Below, piece after piece: positions 25,397-33,271 of a stretch of DNA of 64,000 nucleotides. Below the pieces are notes generated by a model, which was not told where the DNA came from, ran no database searches, and saw nothing but the letters and a program-made list of their open reading frames with translations. The position numbers and the translations under genes are program-made. Numbering within the stretch: the stretch's first letter is position 1; every line of letters starts with the position of its first letter. The stretch is from Hydrogenophaga sp. (GTDB lineage: Bacteria > Pseudomonadota > Gammaproteobacteria > Burkholderiales > Burkholderiaceae_C), in assembly GCF_025699295.1 (NCBI RefSeq), contig NZ_JAILWB010000005.1:186001-250000 (forward strand), in the 5' to 3' direction.

Positions 25397-25807
25397 GCGA
25401 CGCTAGTCTAGGCGCGCAGCAAATTCCGTCATCTGCTGCACACACTTGCATACGTCTCAGTACCAAGGATCGCCATGACGTGTGCAGTGCACTTGACCTG
25501 CTGCCTAGCCTTTGTGTGGCGGCATGGTGGGTGCACTGTTTAAGGTATCGGGCGTCGGATATGGGCTGGAAGCTGCCGGCCGTGCGACGGCGGTGAAAGT
25601 CCGAGACCAGTCTTCAACTGCCTCCGGAGCCTGGTCTTCGCCTTCGCAGCGTTCTCGGATACTGGGCTTCCAGGCTTGAACTGCTCCTTCTGGCCAGGAA
25701 GCGGTCCTTCAAGTCAAGGCGCCAGCAAGCTAGCTTCTGACAAATCGCAAGTTCGGTAAGCTTAGGTCGGTGTCAACGCAACGGGCAACTGCCCAACTCG
25801 CTGGTAC
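25397..25807. other. Non-coding gap after the ABC-3C operon
   Basis: I see no supported gene in this 411-bp stretch. A segment at 25678-25716 (CTCCTTCTGGCCAGGAAGCG and what follows) resembles a common betaproteobacterial intergenic repeat fragment. The promoter of the HEPN-like pair should lie in its last part. No clear terminator hairpin with a T-run was found after 25396. Confidence 0.4.
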
Positions 25808-26347
25808 ATGCGAAAGGGAATTTCGTTGGAACAGTTCAAGTGTTTGCGCGAGGTGACAGAGATGGATCTTGCGCATCGGCAACTTGGTGAGATCACGGGC
25901 TACGTCCCTTCGCTGCCGAAGATGCATGCTGCCTTGGCTGCGATCAAGTTGCACGAAGGAGTCCCAGTGCCTGTGATTGGGCAGTTCAACGTCGCGAGAA
26001 ACATGGCGCTGTATCACTACTTCCACTACGCGATGGCGCCTGAGGTGCAGATGAAGACCTACTCTGTCATCGAACTGGCACTGCGGCTGCGCTTCAACGC
26101 GAGCAACGGAAAGACGCTCGCGCCGCTTCTGCAGATGGCGTTGGCGGCCAGTCTCCTGAAGGATGCTGGGTTTCGCCATTTGGAGTCGCCAGATCCAGAG
26201 AACAGCTACAGCAAGCGATTGCCAGAGATATTGCCCAAGCTGCGAAATTTCTCGGCACATGGCTCTACGGCTCTCACGCCAGACTGCCTCGGGCACATCG
26301 AAAAGTGTGCTGATTTGATCAATCAGTTGTTTGATCGGCCGGCATGA
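25808..26347 (+). CDS. HEPN-like domain protein (unknown, candidate RNase toxin)
   Basis: The 179-residue all-helical protein ends with LPKLRNFSAHGSTALTPDCL, giving Arg146 and His151 in RNFSAH, an exact Rx4H HEPN catalytic motif before the last helix. A conserved-type acidic residue occurs in SVIELALRL (Glu89). Family knowledge: HEPN domains with Rx4-6H are often metal-independent RNases in toxin-antitoxin and abortive-infection systems. The start is ATG 25808. A TTG at 25826 preceded by AAAGGGA is an alternative. The stop overlaps the next ATG by four bases, so the partner gene is co-translated. Its presence in a defence-like stretch supports, but does not prove, a toxin role. Confidence 0.65.
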   Translation: MRKGISLEQFKCLREVTEMDLAHRQLGEITGYVPSLPKMHAALAAIKLHEGVPVPVIGQFNVARNMALYHYFHYAMAPEVQMKTYSVIELALRLRFNASNGKTLAPLLQMALAASLLKDAGFRHLESPDPENSYSKRLPEILPKLRNFSAHGSTALTPDCLGHIEKCADLINQLFDRPA

Positions 26348-26946
26348 CTGAGCAAGATCTCCATGACCATTTGCGGCGCCAAATGAGCTTCCTCGCGAAC
26401 TCGGTCGCTTCCTATGATCAAGGGCACATAGAGGAGGCGGTGCGAGTTGCAGTAGCGATACGTGTGCTTTTTCACGATAGTCGCGGCAGCGTCTCGCTGC
26501 TCGAAAAGTTGGGCCAGAAGGATGCGGTGCAAGTGATCACCACTGCGGCTACTCTACCGGTCAACCTTGGCATTGAGCTTGACTACGGAGAACTGCTCCG
26601 GGATGTGACGTTTGGGCAAGAGATTCGGTACAACCCAGTATCCCCCGACTCGCCCACGATTTCCGGCCGCGAATGGTGGCTGCAGCCTGTTTTTCTCCGA
26701 GACAAGGTGCCGTACACCAGGCGGGATGTCGTTCTATCTGCCGCAAACAAGGACGGCGGCGCGCACGTAGACGATCCAGATGCGAAGCTGTTGGCGATGA
26801 AAGAGGGGTTCTGGTTGAGAGTTCGAAAGAACCCAGACGGCTCAAAAGTCAAAGTCCCCGAAGAGGACGTGCACTTCCGAATGTTGCGCCGACTTGCGGA
26901 CGAATTGCTTTGCAGCAGGGCGTTGCGCGCCCTTGTCGCAAGGTAG
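26344..26946 (+). CDS. unknown protein co-translated with the HEPN-like gene
   Basis: The 200-residue protein opens with helices (MTEQDLHDHLRRQMSFLANS, GHIEEAVRVAVAIRVLFHDS), then has a strand-rich middle (PVNLGIELDYGELLRDVTFG) and the segment VLSAANKDGGAHVDDPDAKL before a C-terminal helix (HFRMLRRLADELLCSRALRA). I do not recognise a named family. The NKDGGAHVDDP stretch looks like a conserved functional loop. The 4-base ATGA overlap with the HEPN-like gene suggests a fixed partnership, for example antitoxin, regulator or substrate-recognition subunit. That is inference from arrangement only. Confidence 0.65.
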   Translation: MTEQDLHDHLRRQMSFLANSVASYDQGHIEEAVRVAVAIRVLFHDSRGSVSLLEKLGQKDAVQVITTAATLPVNLGIELDYGELLRDVTFGQEIRYNPVSPDSPTISGREWWLQPVFLRDKVPYTRRDVVLSAANKDGGAHVDDPDAKLLAMKEGFWLRVRKNPDGSKVKVPEEDVHFRMLRRLADELLCSRALRALVAR

Positions 26947-26976
26947 TTCTGCGGATCGATTCTTAATGGAGGTCGG

Positions 26977-27384
26977 ATGTGGTCTGACATTGACGGTGAG
27001 GACCTTGCGCTGCTCGTTGCGCTCGTGCTGGCTACTGTGGCCGCGTTGCTCGACACGGTCATTGGAAGCGTGGTGTTCAAAGCACTGAAGATCTTGGGTC
27101 TGATCCTCAGCCTGGGCTTGGCCATTCACCGCATCAGGACCGGCAAACCGTACATCAAGGATCTGGTAGTCGGCGATTGGAAAGCAGTTGGGCAGCGATA
27201 CCAAATTCGCGTGCCGCGTGCAGAGCATGGACGGGGGCGATCTCCGCGGGTGCTTTGTTTGGTACTCGGGGAGGCCGGGGGCTATGCAGAGTGCTTCACC
27301 GGCGCGGAGGTGAATGACGAGGGCGATGTGTTCGTCGTTGCAAGCGAACCGGGCTCGTTAAGGCTCGACATCCGAAAATCTTGA
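26977..27384 (+). CDS. hypothetical membrane protein, 135 aa
   Basis: The protein has one or two hydrophobic helices (residues ~10-30, LALLVALVLATVAALLDTVI, and ~35-50, ALKILGLILSLGLAI) followed by a soluble, strand-rich C-terminal half (PYIKDLVVGDWKAVGQRYQI, PRVLCLVLGEAGG, DVFVVASEPGSLRLDI). GGAGG lies just before the ATG. No family is recognised. It follows the HEPN-like pair by 30 bases on the same strand and could be a membrane-anchored third member of that unit. Confidence 0.6.
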   Translation: MWSDIDGEDLALLVALVLATVAALLDTVIGSVVFKALKILGLILSLGLAIHRIRTGKPYIKDLVVGDWKAVGQRYQIRVPRAEHGRGRSPRVLCLVLGEAGGYAECFTGAEVNDEGDVFVVASEPGSLRLDIRKS

Positions 27385-27453
27385 CCGGTAGCTTTCGCGA
27401 CGTCAGGCAGTGCGAAGTGTATCGCCAGTACGCTCGGATCCTCGGGCGGTGGG

Positions 27454-27810
27454 TCAACTTTGCGTTGGACCGTGCTGACTACTTGATTCATCCGATACGA
27501 AAGCCTTCGGACGCATAGAGCGCACCCAGGGACGCCTGCTACGTAGCGGCTGGCTTGGGTGGCTCCGCCACCCTTCGATTGCTGCCTGTCCCAACGACAG
27601 CTGATCGTCATCGAAGTCCCTCAGGGCCTCAGCTACGAACGTCCGCCCCCAGTCTTGACCCGCCTCCCACCCGAGAGGCAACGTCAACAGCCTGGGTGAC
27701 CTCTGAACCCGCGCCCTGGCCTCTTTCACCATGGCCGCCTGGCAATCTGGCGTTGAACTCAGCAGTTCGGCAGGCAGGCGGGCGGGCCGCTGGTAGCGGT
27801 CAACCTCCAC
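27454..27810 (-). CDS. possible 118-aa protein or gene remnant at the island edge
   Basis: A GTG-started frame reads plausibly as protein for its first ~80 residues (YQRPARLPAELLSSTPDCQA, then ARARVQRSPRLLTLPLGWEA and QDWGRTFVAEALRDFDDDQL). It becomes low-complexity and basic at the end, as if a longer gene had been truncated or shifted. No family is recognised and no ribosome site is evident. It occupies most of the otherwise empty 27385-27837 stretch, where composition returns to that of the host chromosome. Confidence 0.3.
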   Translation of the reverse strand: MEVDRYQRPARLPAELLSSTPDCQAAMVKEARARVQRSPRLLTLPLGWEAGQDWGRTFVAEALRDFDDDQLSLGQAAIEGWRSHPSQPLRSRRPWVRSMRPKAFVSDESSSQHGPTQS

Positions 27811-27837
27811 CTGGCTCTGGGCGGCTCGCGGCCGCCT

Positions 27838-28737
27838 TCAGGGCGACACGCCCTCGCCCCGCACCCCACTCGCCACCAGCGCCCGGTACTCCGACGGCGT
27901 GTTGCCCACGCTGCGGCTGAAGAACTTGCTGAAGTAGGCCGCGTCGTCGTAGCCGAGTTGTTGCGCCACCTCGGTCACCGGCATCGGTGAATACGCGAGC
28001 AGGCGGCGCGCTTCGAGCAACAGGCGTTCGTGCAGCACCTGCAGCGCCGACTGCTTCGTGGCCTGGCGGCAGGTGCGGCTGAGGTGGTCGGGCGTGACGC
28101 CCAGCGCCTCGGCGTAGAAGGACAGCGGCCGGTGCTCGCGGTAGTGCTGCTCCACCAGCGCGAGGTAGCGCCGCAGCAGGGTGTCGCGTGCGCCCTGGGC
28201 GCGCTCGCGCGTGAAGTGCTCGCCCCGGCGGCGCAGGAACTGCACCGCCAGCAGCGTGGCGCAGGCCAGCAGCGCGTGCACGCGGCCCGGGCTCTGCGTG
28301 CGGAACTCGCGCGCGACCTGCGCGAACAGGTTTCTGCATTCGGCCTCGCCCTCGCCTTCGATGTCGGGCAACACGCAGGACGCGCCCAGCTCCGCGTCGG
28401 CCAGGGTCGAGCCGCCCAGCAACTGCCGCAGGGTGGTGGTGGGCACGGTGACCTGGTGGCCGATGGTGTCTGGCGTGTAGGTGAAGCCGTGCACCGAGCC
28501 GGGCGCGAGCATCAGCAGCACCGGCGCCTGCGCTTCGAACTCGCGCCCGTCGATGCTGCCGCGCACATGGCCCTGCTCCAGCCACTGGAACTGGTGCAGG
28601 CCCTCGTGACGGTGCGCCGGAATCGTCCAGTCCATCTCGGTACCGCGCACCGCCACGGACTCGTAGTGCAGGCAGTCGTCGGGCTGGTCGTGGCGGACCT
28701 CCCGGAAAGGAACCAGCAACAGGGGCGATGTGTTCAT
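27838..28737 (-). CDS. AraC family regulator (PobR-like)
   Basis: The 299-residue regulator begins MNTSPLLLVPFREVRHDQPD. The N-terminal cupin-like sensor (PAHRHEGLHQFQWLEQGHVR, residues ~40-60; VLLMLAPGSVHGF) and the C-terminal AraC HTH pair (LSFYAEALGVTPDHLSRTCR and VAQQLGYDDAAYFSKFFSRS) match the group of AraC proteins called PobR that control aromatic-acid genes. The start at 28737 lies 118 bases from the divergent TPP-enzyme gene, so that gene and its Bug receptor are the likely targets. The effector is unknown. Confidence 0.9.
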   Translation of the reverse strand: MNTSPLLLVPFREVRHDQPDDCLHYESVAVRGTEMDWTIPAHRHEGLHQFQWLEQGHVRGSIDGREFEAQAPVLLMLAPGSVHGFTYTPDTIGHQVTVPTTTLRQLLGGSTLADAELGASCVLPDIEGEGEAECRNLFAQVAREFRTQSPGRVHALLACATLLAVQFLRRRGEHFTRERAQGARDTLLRRYLALVEQHYREHRPLSFYAEALGVTPDHLSRTCRQATKQSALQVLHERLLLEARRLLAYSPMPVTEVAQQLGYDDAAYFSKFFSRSVGNTPSEYRALVASGVRGEGVSP

Positions 28738-28855
28738 GGGGCGGCGATTGTCACCCGATGCCGGAAAAGTGCAAGGACCGGGCCGAATCGTCCATCGCGC
28801 CGATCGGGCGGGGCGCGCATCATCCATCCGCCACCCCTTTGAGACACCTGCCCTC

Positions 28856-30616
28856 ATGACACACAACCCGCCCGCCAACGCACCCGCCACATCGGCACCG
28901 CCGCTGCAACTGAGCGGCGCGCAGGCGCTGGTGCGGGTGCTGCTGGCCGAGGGCGTGGACACGGTGTTCGGCATCGTCGGCGGCAAGCTCTCGCCGCTGT
29001 TCCATGCGCTGAGCCAGGAGCCGCGCATCCGCTTCATCGGTGTGCGCCACGAAGCGGTCGGGCCGATGATGGCCGCTGCCGTGCACGCGGGCACGGGCCG
29101 GATCGCGGTGGCCGTGGCCGAACTCGGGCCGGGCGGCCTGAACATGGCCTCGGGCCTGGGCGTGGCCTTCAACAACCACCTGCCGCTGCTGGCCATCACC
29201 ACCAACCAGCACCGCGCCGCGTCGTACCCGCATGTGGGCGTGTTCATGGACCTGGACACGCGTGCGGTGACGGCGCCGCTGACCAAATGGAACGCGGTGG
29301 TGCACGACGGCCGCCGCATGCCCGAACTGGCGCGCCGCGCCTTTCGCGAAGCGTTGAGCGGGCGGCCCGGCCCGGTGCACCTGGACATTCCGCAGGACGT
29401 GCTGGGCGAGGTGCATGCCTTCGCGGCCGATGAATTCGACATCGCCCCCGCGCGCTACCGCGCCACGCTGGGCCCGCGCCCGGCGGCGGCGCTGGTGGAC
29501 GCGGCGGTGGCCTTGCTGCGCGACGCGAAGCGCCCGCTGATCGTGGCCGGTGGTGGCGTGGTGGCCGCCGGTGCCGCGCCCGCGCTGCGCCGGCTCGCGC
29601 AGCGCCTGAACGCGCCGGTGGTGCCCACGCAGATGGCGCTGGGCGTGGTGCCTTCGGACAGCCCGCACTTCATCGGCCACGGCGGCATCATCGCGGGCGA
29701 ATCGGTGAAGCACGCGTTCGCGCGCGCCGACGTGGTCCTCAGCGTGGGCTGCCGCTGGTCGTCGTGGATGTGGGACGAGCACGGCGCGCTGGCGCGGCGC
29801 CACCACCCGCTCATCAACATCAACATCGACCCCTCGGCGCTGGGCCAGCCCGCGCTGCACGCCGTGGCGATGCAGGCGGACGCGGGCGAGGCGCTGCGCG
29901 ACCTGCTCGCGGCCCTGGGTGACGAAGCACCGCCGCCCGCCGCCTGGCTGGCCGAGGTGCGCGGGGTGCGCGCGGCGCATGAGGACAAGCTCGCGCTGAT
30001 GATCGCGGACACCGACGAGACCATGCACCCGGCCGCGCTGGCCAAGGCGGTAGCCGATGCCCTGCCCGCCGATGCGCTGGCGGTCTACGACGGCGGCCAC
30101 ACCACGTTCTGGAGCAACGACCTCACGCCGGTGCACGAGGTGCGCACACGCTTTCACGAGCCCGGCATGGCGCACCTGGGCTACGGCCTGCCGGCGGCGA
30201 TCGCGCTGCAATCGCAGTTCCCCGGCAAGGCCGTGTTCAACCTCACGGGGGACGGCGCCTTCGGCTTCACGCTCAACGAACTCGACACCGCGCGCCGCTA
30301 CCGGCTGCCGGTGATCAACGTGATCCACAACAACGCCGCCTGGGGCGTGATCCGCATGGGGCAGCGGGCCGGGCTGGACTTCGAGATGGGCACCGCGCTG
30401 GAGGACACCGACTACGCGGCCATCGCGCGCGGCTTCGGCTGCCACGGCGAGGTGGTCACGCGCCCGGGCGAGGTGGCCGCCGCCATCCAGCGCGCCCTGG
30501 ATTCCGGCCTGCCTGCCGTGCTCGACTGTCGCACGCGGTTCGTGCCGCACCCGGCGGTGGGCCAGTTCGTCAGCATGAACAAGTACGGCTTCGCTTCGCT
30601 CACGCGCGGGGCCTGA
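28856..30616 (+). CDS. thiamine pyrophosphate-dependent enzyme, acetolactate synthase-like
   Basis: The 586-residue protein has the three TPP-enzyme domains. The N-terminal Pyr domain has Glu66 in VRHEAVGPMM. The central domain has PLIVAGGGVVAAGAAPALRR. The C-terminal PP domain has the cofactor motif TGDGAFGFTLNELDTARRYR followed by VINVIHNNAAWG. Segment HVGVFMDLD and the general pattern match the IlvB-like group used in catabolic clusters, not the biosynthetic enzyme: no regulatory-subunit gene is nearby. It forms an operon with a Bug receptor under a divergent AraC gene and probably decarboxylates or ligates an imported 2-oxo acid. It is clearly longer than, and different from, the TPP enzyme at 10309. 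Confidence 0.87.
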   Translation: MTHNPPANAPATSAPPLQLSGAQALVRVLLAEGVDTVFGIVGGKLSPLFHALSQEPRIRFIGVRHEAVGPMMAAAVHAGTGRIAVAVAELGPGGLNMASGLGVAFNNHLPLLAITTNQHRAASYPHVGVFMDLDTRAVTAPLTKWNAVVHDGRRMPELARRAFREALSGRPGPVHLDIPQDVLGEVHAFAADEFDIAPARYRATLGPRPAAALVDAAVALLRDAKRPLIVAGGGVVAAGAAPALRRLAQRLNAPVVPTQMALGVVPSDSPHFIGHGGIIAGESVKHAFARADVVLSVGCRWSSWMWDEHGALARRHHPLININIDPSALGQPALHAVAMQADAGEALRDLLAALGDEAPPPAAWLAEVRGVRAAHEDKLALMIADTDETMHPAALAKAVADALPADALAVYDGGHTTFWSNDLTPVHEVRTRFHEPGMAHLGYGLPAAIALQSQFPGKAVFNLTGDGAFGFTLNELDTARRYRLPVINVIHNNAAWGVIRMGQRAGLDFEMGTALEDTDYAAIARGFGCHGEVVTRPGEVAAAIQRALDSGLPAVLDCRTRFVPHPAVGQFVSMNKYGFASLTRGA

Positions 30617-30662
30617 GTTTCGATTCCGGTTTTTTTGGCAACGGCAAAGGAGACAAGACACC

Positions 30663-31652
30663 ATGATGCAACGCAGAACCCTGCTGCGCGCCGGCGCGGC
30701 TTTCGGCGGCCTGGCCACCACCGGCCTGCCGGTGTTTGCGCAAACCAGCGCGGGCAACGTCACGCTGTGGTCGGGCTTTCCGGTCGGTGGCGGCCTGGGC
30801 GACCAGGTGGCGCGCCCGCTGATCGAACAGATGCGCGGCAAGTACCCGCAGCCCTTCATCTACGACGCCAAACCCGGCGCGGGCGGGCGCATCGCGGCCG
30901 AATTCGTCAAGCGCGCCGCGCCCGATGGCAACACCCTGTATGGCTGCCCGAGCACCGTCATGACGCTGCACCCGCACGTGTTCAGGAAGCTGCCCTACGA
31001 CACGCTGGCGGACTTCGTGCCGATCGCGGGCCTGTGCTCGTACACGGCGGTGTTCACCGCCGGCCCGGGCCTGCCGGCCGAGATCCGCACCGTGGCCGAC
31101 TACCTGAAATGGGCCAGGGCCAACCCGGCGCAGGCCAACTACGGCGTGCCGGCCACGGGCTCGTCGCTGCACCTGGCGGGCGCCATGCTGGGCAAGCAGT
31201 CGGGTGTGGACATGCAGGCGGTGCCGTACAAGGGCGGCGCGCCGCTGCTCACCGACCTGCGCGGCGGCCAGATCCCGGTGAGCTTCAACGTGGTGAGCGA
31301 GGTACTGCCGCACATCCGCGCGGGCACGCTGCGCGCGCTGGCCGTGTGCGCGCCCACGCGCTGGAAGGCCCTGCCCGAGACGCCCACGCTGACCGAACTT
31401 GGCTACAAGGACGTGGCCTTCGTCGACTGGCTGGCGTGGTACGGCCCGGCGGGCATCCCCGCGGCGAAGGTGAACGCGATCAACGCCGCCGTCAACGAGG
31501 CGCTCGACTCGACTGCCATGCAGGAGGTGTTCACCAAGATCGGGCTGGAGGCCCTGCGCGTCACGCCCGAAGGCCTGGGCACCATGGTGCGCGAGAACCA
31601 CGCCTTCTGGGCCCGCGTGGTCAAGACCACGGGCTTCAAGCCGGAAGACTGA
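30663..31652 (+). CDS. Bug/TctC-type receptor with Tat-like leader
   Basis: The 329-residue protein starts MMQRRTLLRAGAAFGGLATT. The RR-x-x-L core suggests Tat-type export, with cleavage near VFAQ. Bug features follow: TLWSGFPVGGGLGDQVARPL, DAKPGAGGRIAAEFVKRAAP, PDGNTLYGCPS and LAWYGPAGIPAAKVNAI. AAAGGAGAC precedes the double ATG (30663 or 30666). It lies 46 bases after the TPP-enzyme gene and probably captures that enzyme's substrate or its precursor in the periplasm. Confidence 0.9.
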   Translation: MMQRRTLLRAGAAFGGLATTGLPVFAQTSAGNVTLWSGFPVGGGLGDQVARPLIEQMRGKYPQPFIYDAKPGAGGRIAAEFVKRAAPDGNTLYGCPSTVMTLHPHVFRKLPYDTLADFVPIAGLCSYTAVFTAGPGLPAEIRTVADYLKWARANPAQANYGVPATGSSLHLAGAMLGKQSGVDMQAVPYKGGAPLLTDLRGGQIPVSFNVVSEVLPHIRAGTLRALAVCAPTRWKALPETPTLTELGYKDVAFVDWLAWYGPAGIPAAKVNAINAAVNEALDSTAMQEVFTKIGLEALRVTPEGLGTMVRENHAFWARVVKTTGFKPED

Positions 31653-31665
31653 CGCGCCATCTTGT

Positions 31666-31770
31666 CCCCTCTCCCTCCGGGAGAGGGTCAGGGTGAGGGC
31701 GGTGCCCTGCGATATCCTTCCCCTCCCCGGCGGCAGCCCTCACCCCTGCCCTCTCCCAGAGGGAGAGGGA
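31666..31770. repeat. Inverted pair of CCCTCTCCC/GGGAGAGGG intergenic repeats
   Basis: Copy 1 (31666-31700) begins CCCCTCTCCCTCCGGGAGAG and continues GGTCAGGGTGAGGGC. Copy 2 (31735-31770) is in opposite orientation, beginning GCCCTCACCCCTGCCCTCTC and ending CCCAGAGGGAGAGGG. Each can form a hairpin, and together they form a larger one. This type of repeat is widespread in proteobacterial intergenic regions. It lies between the Bug gene and the GlcG-like gene and may terminate or stabilise the upstream mRNA. Confidence 0.75.
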
Positions 31771-31797
31771 GGAACACCCCTCAACCACATTCCGACC

Positions 31798-32220
31798 ATG
31801 AGCCTCACCCTCGCCCAAGCCCAGACCATCATCGCCGCCGCCCTCGCGAAATCGAAAGACATGGGCTACCAGCCCATGGGCATCGCCGTGCTCGACGCGG
31901 CGGGCCACCTCAAGGCCTTCGCCAGCGAGGACGGCGCGAGCATGTTCCGCTTCGACATCGCGCGCGCCAAGGCCTGGGGCGCGGTCGGCATGGGCGTGTC
32001 CAGCCGCACGCTGGGTGAACGCGCCAAGGGCAACCCCAACTTCTTCGTCTCGCTCGCGGCCACGTCCGACGGCAAGTTCCTGCCGCAGACCGGCGCGGTG
32101 GTGATCAAGGATGCGCAAGGCAAGCTGCTGGGCGCGGTCGGTGCCAGCGGCGGCACGGGTGACGAGGACGAGCTGATCTGCATCGCGGGCGTGCAGGCGG
32201 CCGGGCTGAGCCACGGCTGA
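31798..32220 (+). CDS. GlcG/HbpS family heme-binding-like protein
   Basis: The 140-residue protein has the family pattern: MSLTLAQAQTIIAAALAKSK, MGIAVLDAAGHLKAFASEDG, FDIARAKAWGAVGMGVSSR, and the C-terminal GAVVIKDAQGKLLGAVGASG followed by GTGDEDE. The family includes HbpS heme sensors and GlcG, found in glycolate and many catabolic operons. Its catalytic role is mostly unknown. It follows the TPP enzyme and Bug receptor genes on the same strand, after a repeat-filled gap of 145 bases. Confidence 0.9.
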   Translation: MSLTLAQAQTIIAAALAKSKDMGYQPMGIAVLDAAGHLKAFASEDGASMFRFDIARAKAWGAVGMGVSSRTLGERAKGNPNFFVSLAATSDGKFLPQTGAVVIKDAQGKLLGAVGASGGTGDEDELICIAGVQAAGLSHG

Positions 32221-32240
32221 AGCAGCGGCGCAGGGGGTGT

Positions 32241-33134
32241 TCACCCCCTCGGCAGGCCACGCATCAGGACGTCGCAGAAGAATTCGGACGGAGGAGACAG
32301 CGGCAGGTCGGGCCGGCGCACCAGCACGATGGCCGGCGCCGGCAGCCGTTCGCGCACGGGAATGACGTCCAGCAGGTCGCGCGTCATCGCGAAGTCCATC
32401 CACTGCCGCGGCAGCATGGCCAGCAGGTCGGTCTGCACCAGCGCCACCTGCACCGAGAGCGCCGAATGCGCGCTCAGCATCACGCGCGGCGCGGCCTGGC
32501 CGTGGGAGGCGAACAGCCGCGCCAGGTCTTGCTCGGCGTTGTGGTCGATGGTGGTGCTGGCCCATTCGGCACCGGCCAGTGACTTCAGGCTGCGCACGCG
32601 CGCCAGTGGATGGCCCTTGCGGCAGACCACCACGCGCGTGTTGTCGCACAGGTGCTGCATGGCCAGGCCCGGTGCGGTTTTCTGCGAGGGCGCGGCGCCG
32701 AGATAGAAGTCCAGGCTGCCGTCGCGCAGCGCGCCTTCCACGGCGGGCATCAGGCTTTCGGTGATGTTGAGCTTCACCCTGGGGTAGGCGCTGCGGAACA
32801 CCGGCAGGGCGTCGGGCAGCATGCCCAGGTGCGGCATGATGGACAGCGCCACCGACACCGTGCCTTCGTAGTCGGGCCCGGGGTGCTGCACCTCCTCGCG
32901 CGCGCGCCGCGCCTCGCTGGAGATCACGCACGCGCGGCGGTGAAACCGCACCCCTTCGGCGGTCAGCACCATGCCCGTGGTCTGTCGCGCAAACAGGCTC
33001 ACTCCCAGTTCCCGCTCCAACGCCCGCACGCTGCGCGTCAGCGCGGGCTGCGGCATGTCCAGCCGCTTGGCGGCCGATCGCAGGCTGCCGTGTTCGACGA
33101 TGGCCATCAGGTGCTGCAACTGTTCGAGCTTCAT
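32241..33134 (-). CDS. LysR family transcriptional regulator
   Basis: The 297-residue regulator has the N-terminal winged helix EHGSLRSAAKRLDMPQPALT (residues ~14-33) and an effector domain beginning GTVSVALSIMPHLGMLPDAL. It is divergent from the Bug receptor gene at 33272. The 137-base gap contains a tandem TTTTCGAATCAC repeat that may be its operator. The adjacent operon (receptor, SDR, AMP ligase, amidohydrolase, thiolase, hydratases) is the probable regulon. Confidence 0.9.
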   Translation of the reverse strand: MKLEQLQHLMAIVEHGSLRSAAKRLDMPQPALTRSVRALERELGVSLFARQTTGMVLTAEGVRFHRRACVISSEARRAREEVQHPGPDYEGTVSVALSIMPHLGMLPDALPVFRSAYPRVKLNITESLMPAVEGALRDGSLDFYLGAAPSQKTAPGLAMQHLCDNTRVVVCRKGHPLARVRSLKSLAGAEWASTTIDHNAEQDLARLFASHGQAAPRVMLSAHSALSVQVALVQTDLLAMLPRQWMDFAMTRDLLDVIPVRERLPAPAIVLVRRPDLPLSPPSEFFCDVLMRGLPRG

Positions 33135-33162
33135 GCGCCGGTCTCTCTCCAGGGGGATGCAT

Positions 33163-33186
33163 TTTTCGAATCACTTTTCGAATCAC
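33163..33186. promoter_or_regulatory. Tandem TTTTCGAATCAC repeat, candidate LysR operator
   Basis: Two exact 12-base copies (33163-33174, 33175-33186) place palindromic TTCGAA cores with 6 bases between them (TTCGAATCACTTTTCGAA, 33165-33182). The site lies 29 bases upstream of the LysR ATG and 86 bases before the Bug receptor ATG. An operator role is inferred from position and symmetry. Confidence 0.5.
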
Positions 33187-33271
33187 GCCATCTTATTGGA
33201 ATCTTCATGTTTCCCTAGAGTCCGCTTCACCCCGTCAACGGGGACCACAGACCAACAGACGGAGACACGAC

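Noticed and set aside
28738..29442. N-terminal extension of the PobR-like AraC frame to 29442.
   Set aside because: The extension is antisense to the TPP enzyme gene. AraC homology starts at MNTSPLLLVPF (28737).
28820..30859. A 679-codon open frame antisense to the TPP enzyme gene at 28856.
   Set aside because: It has no recognisable domain and a composition typical of antisense GC-rich DNA, while the sense frame has the full set of TPP-enzyme motifs.
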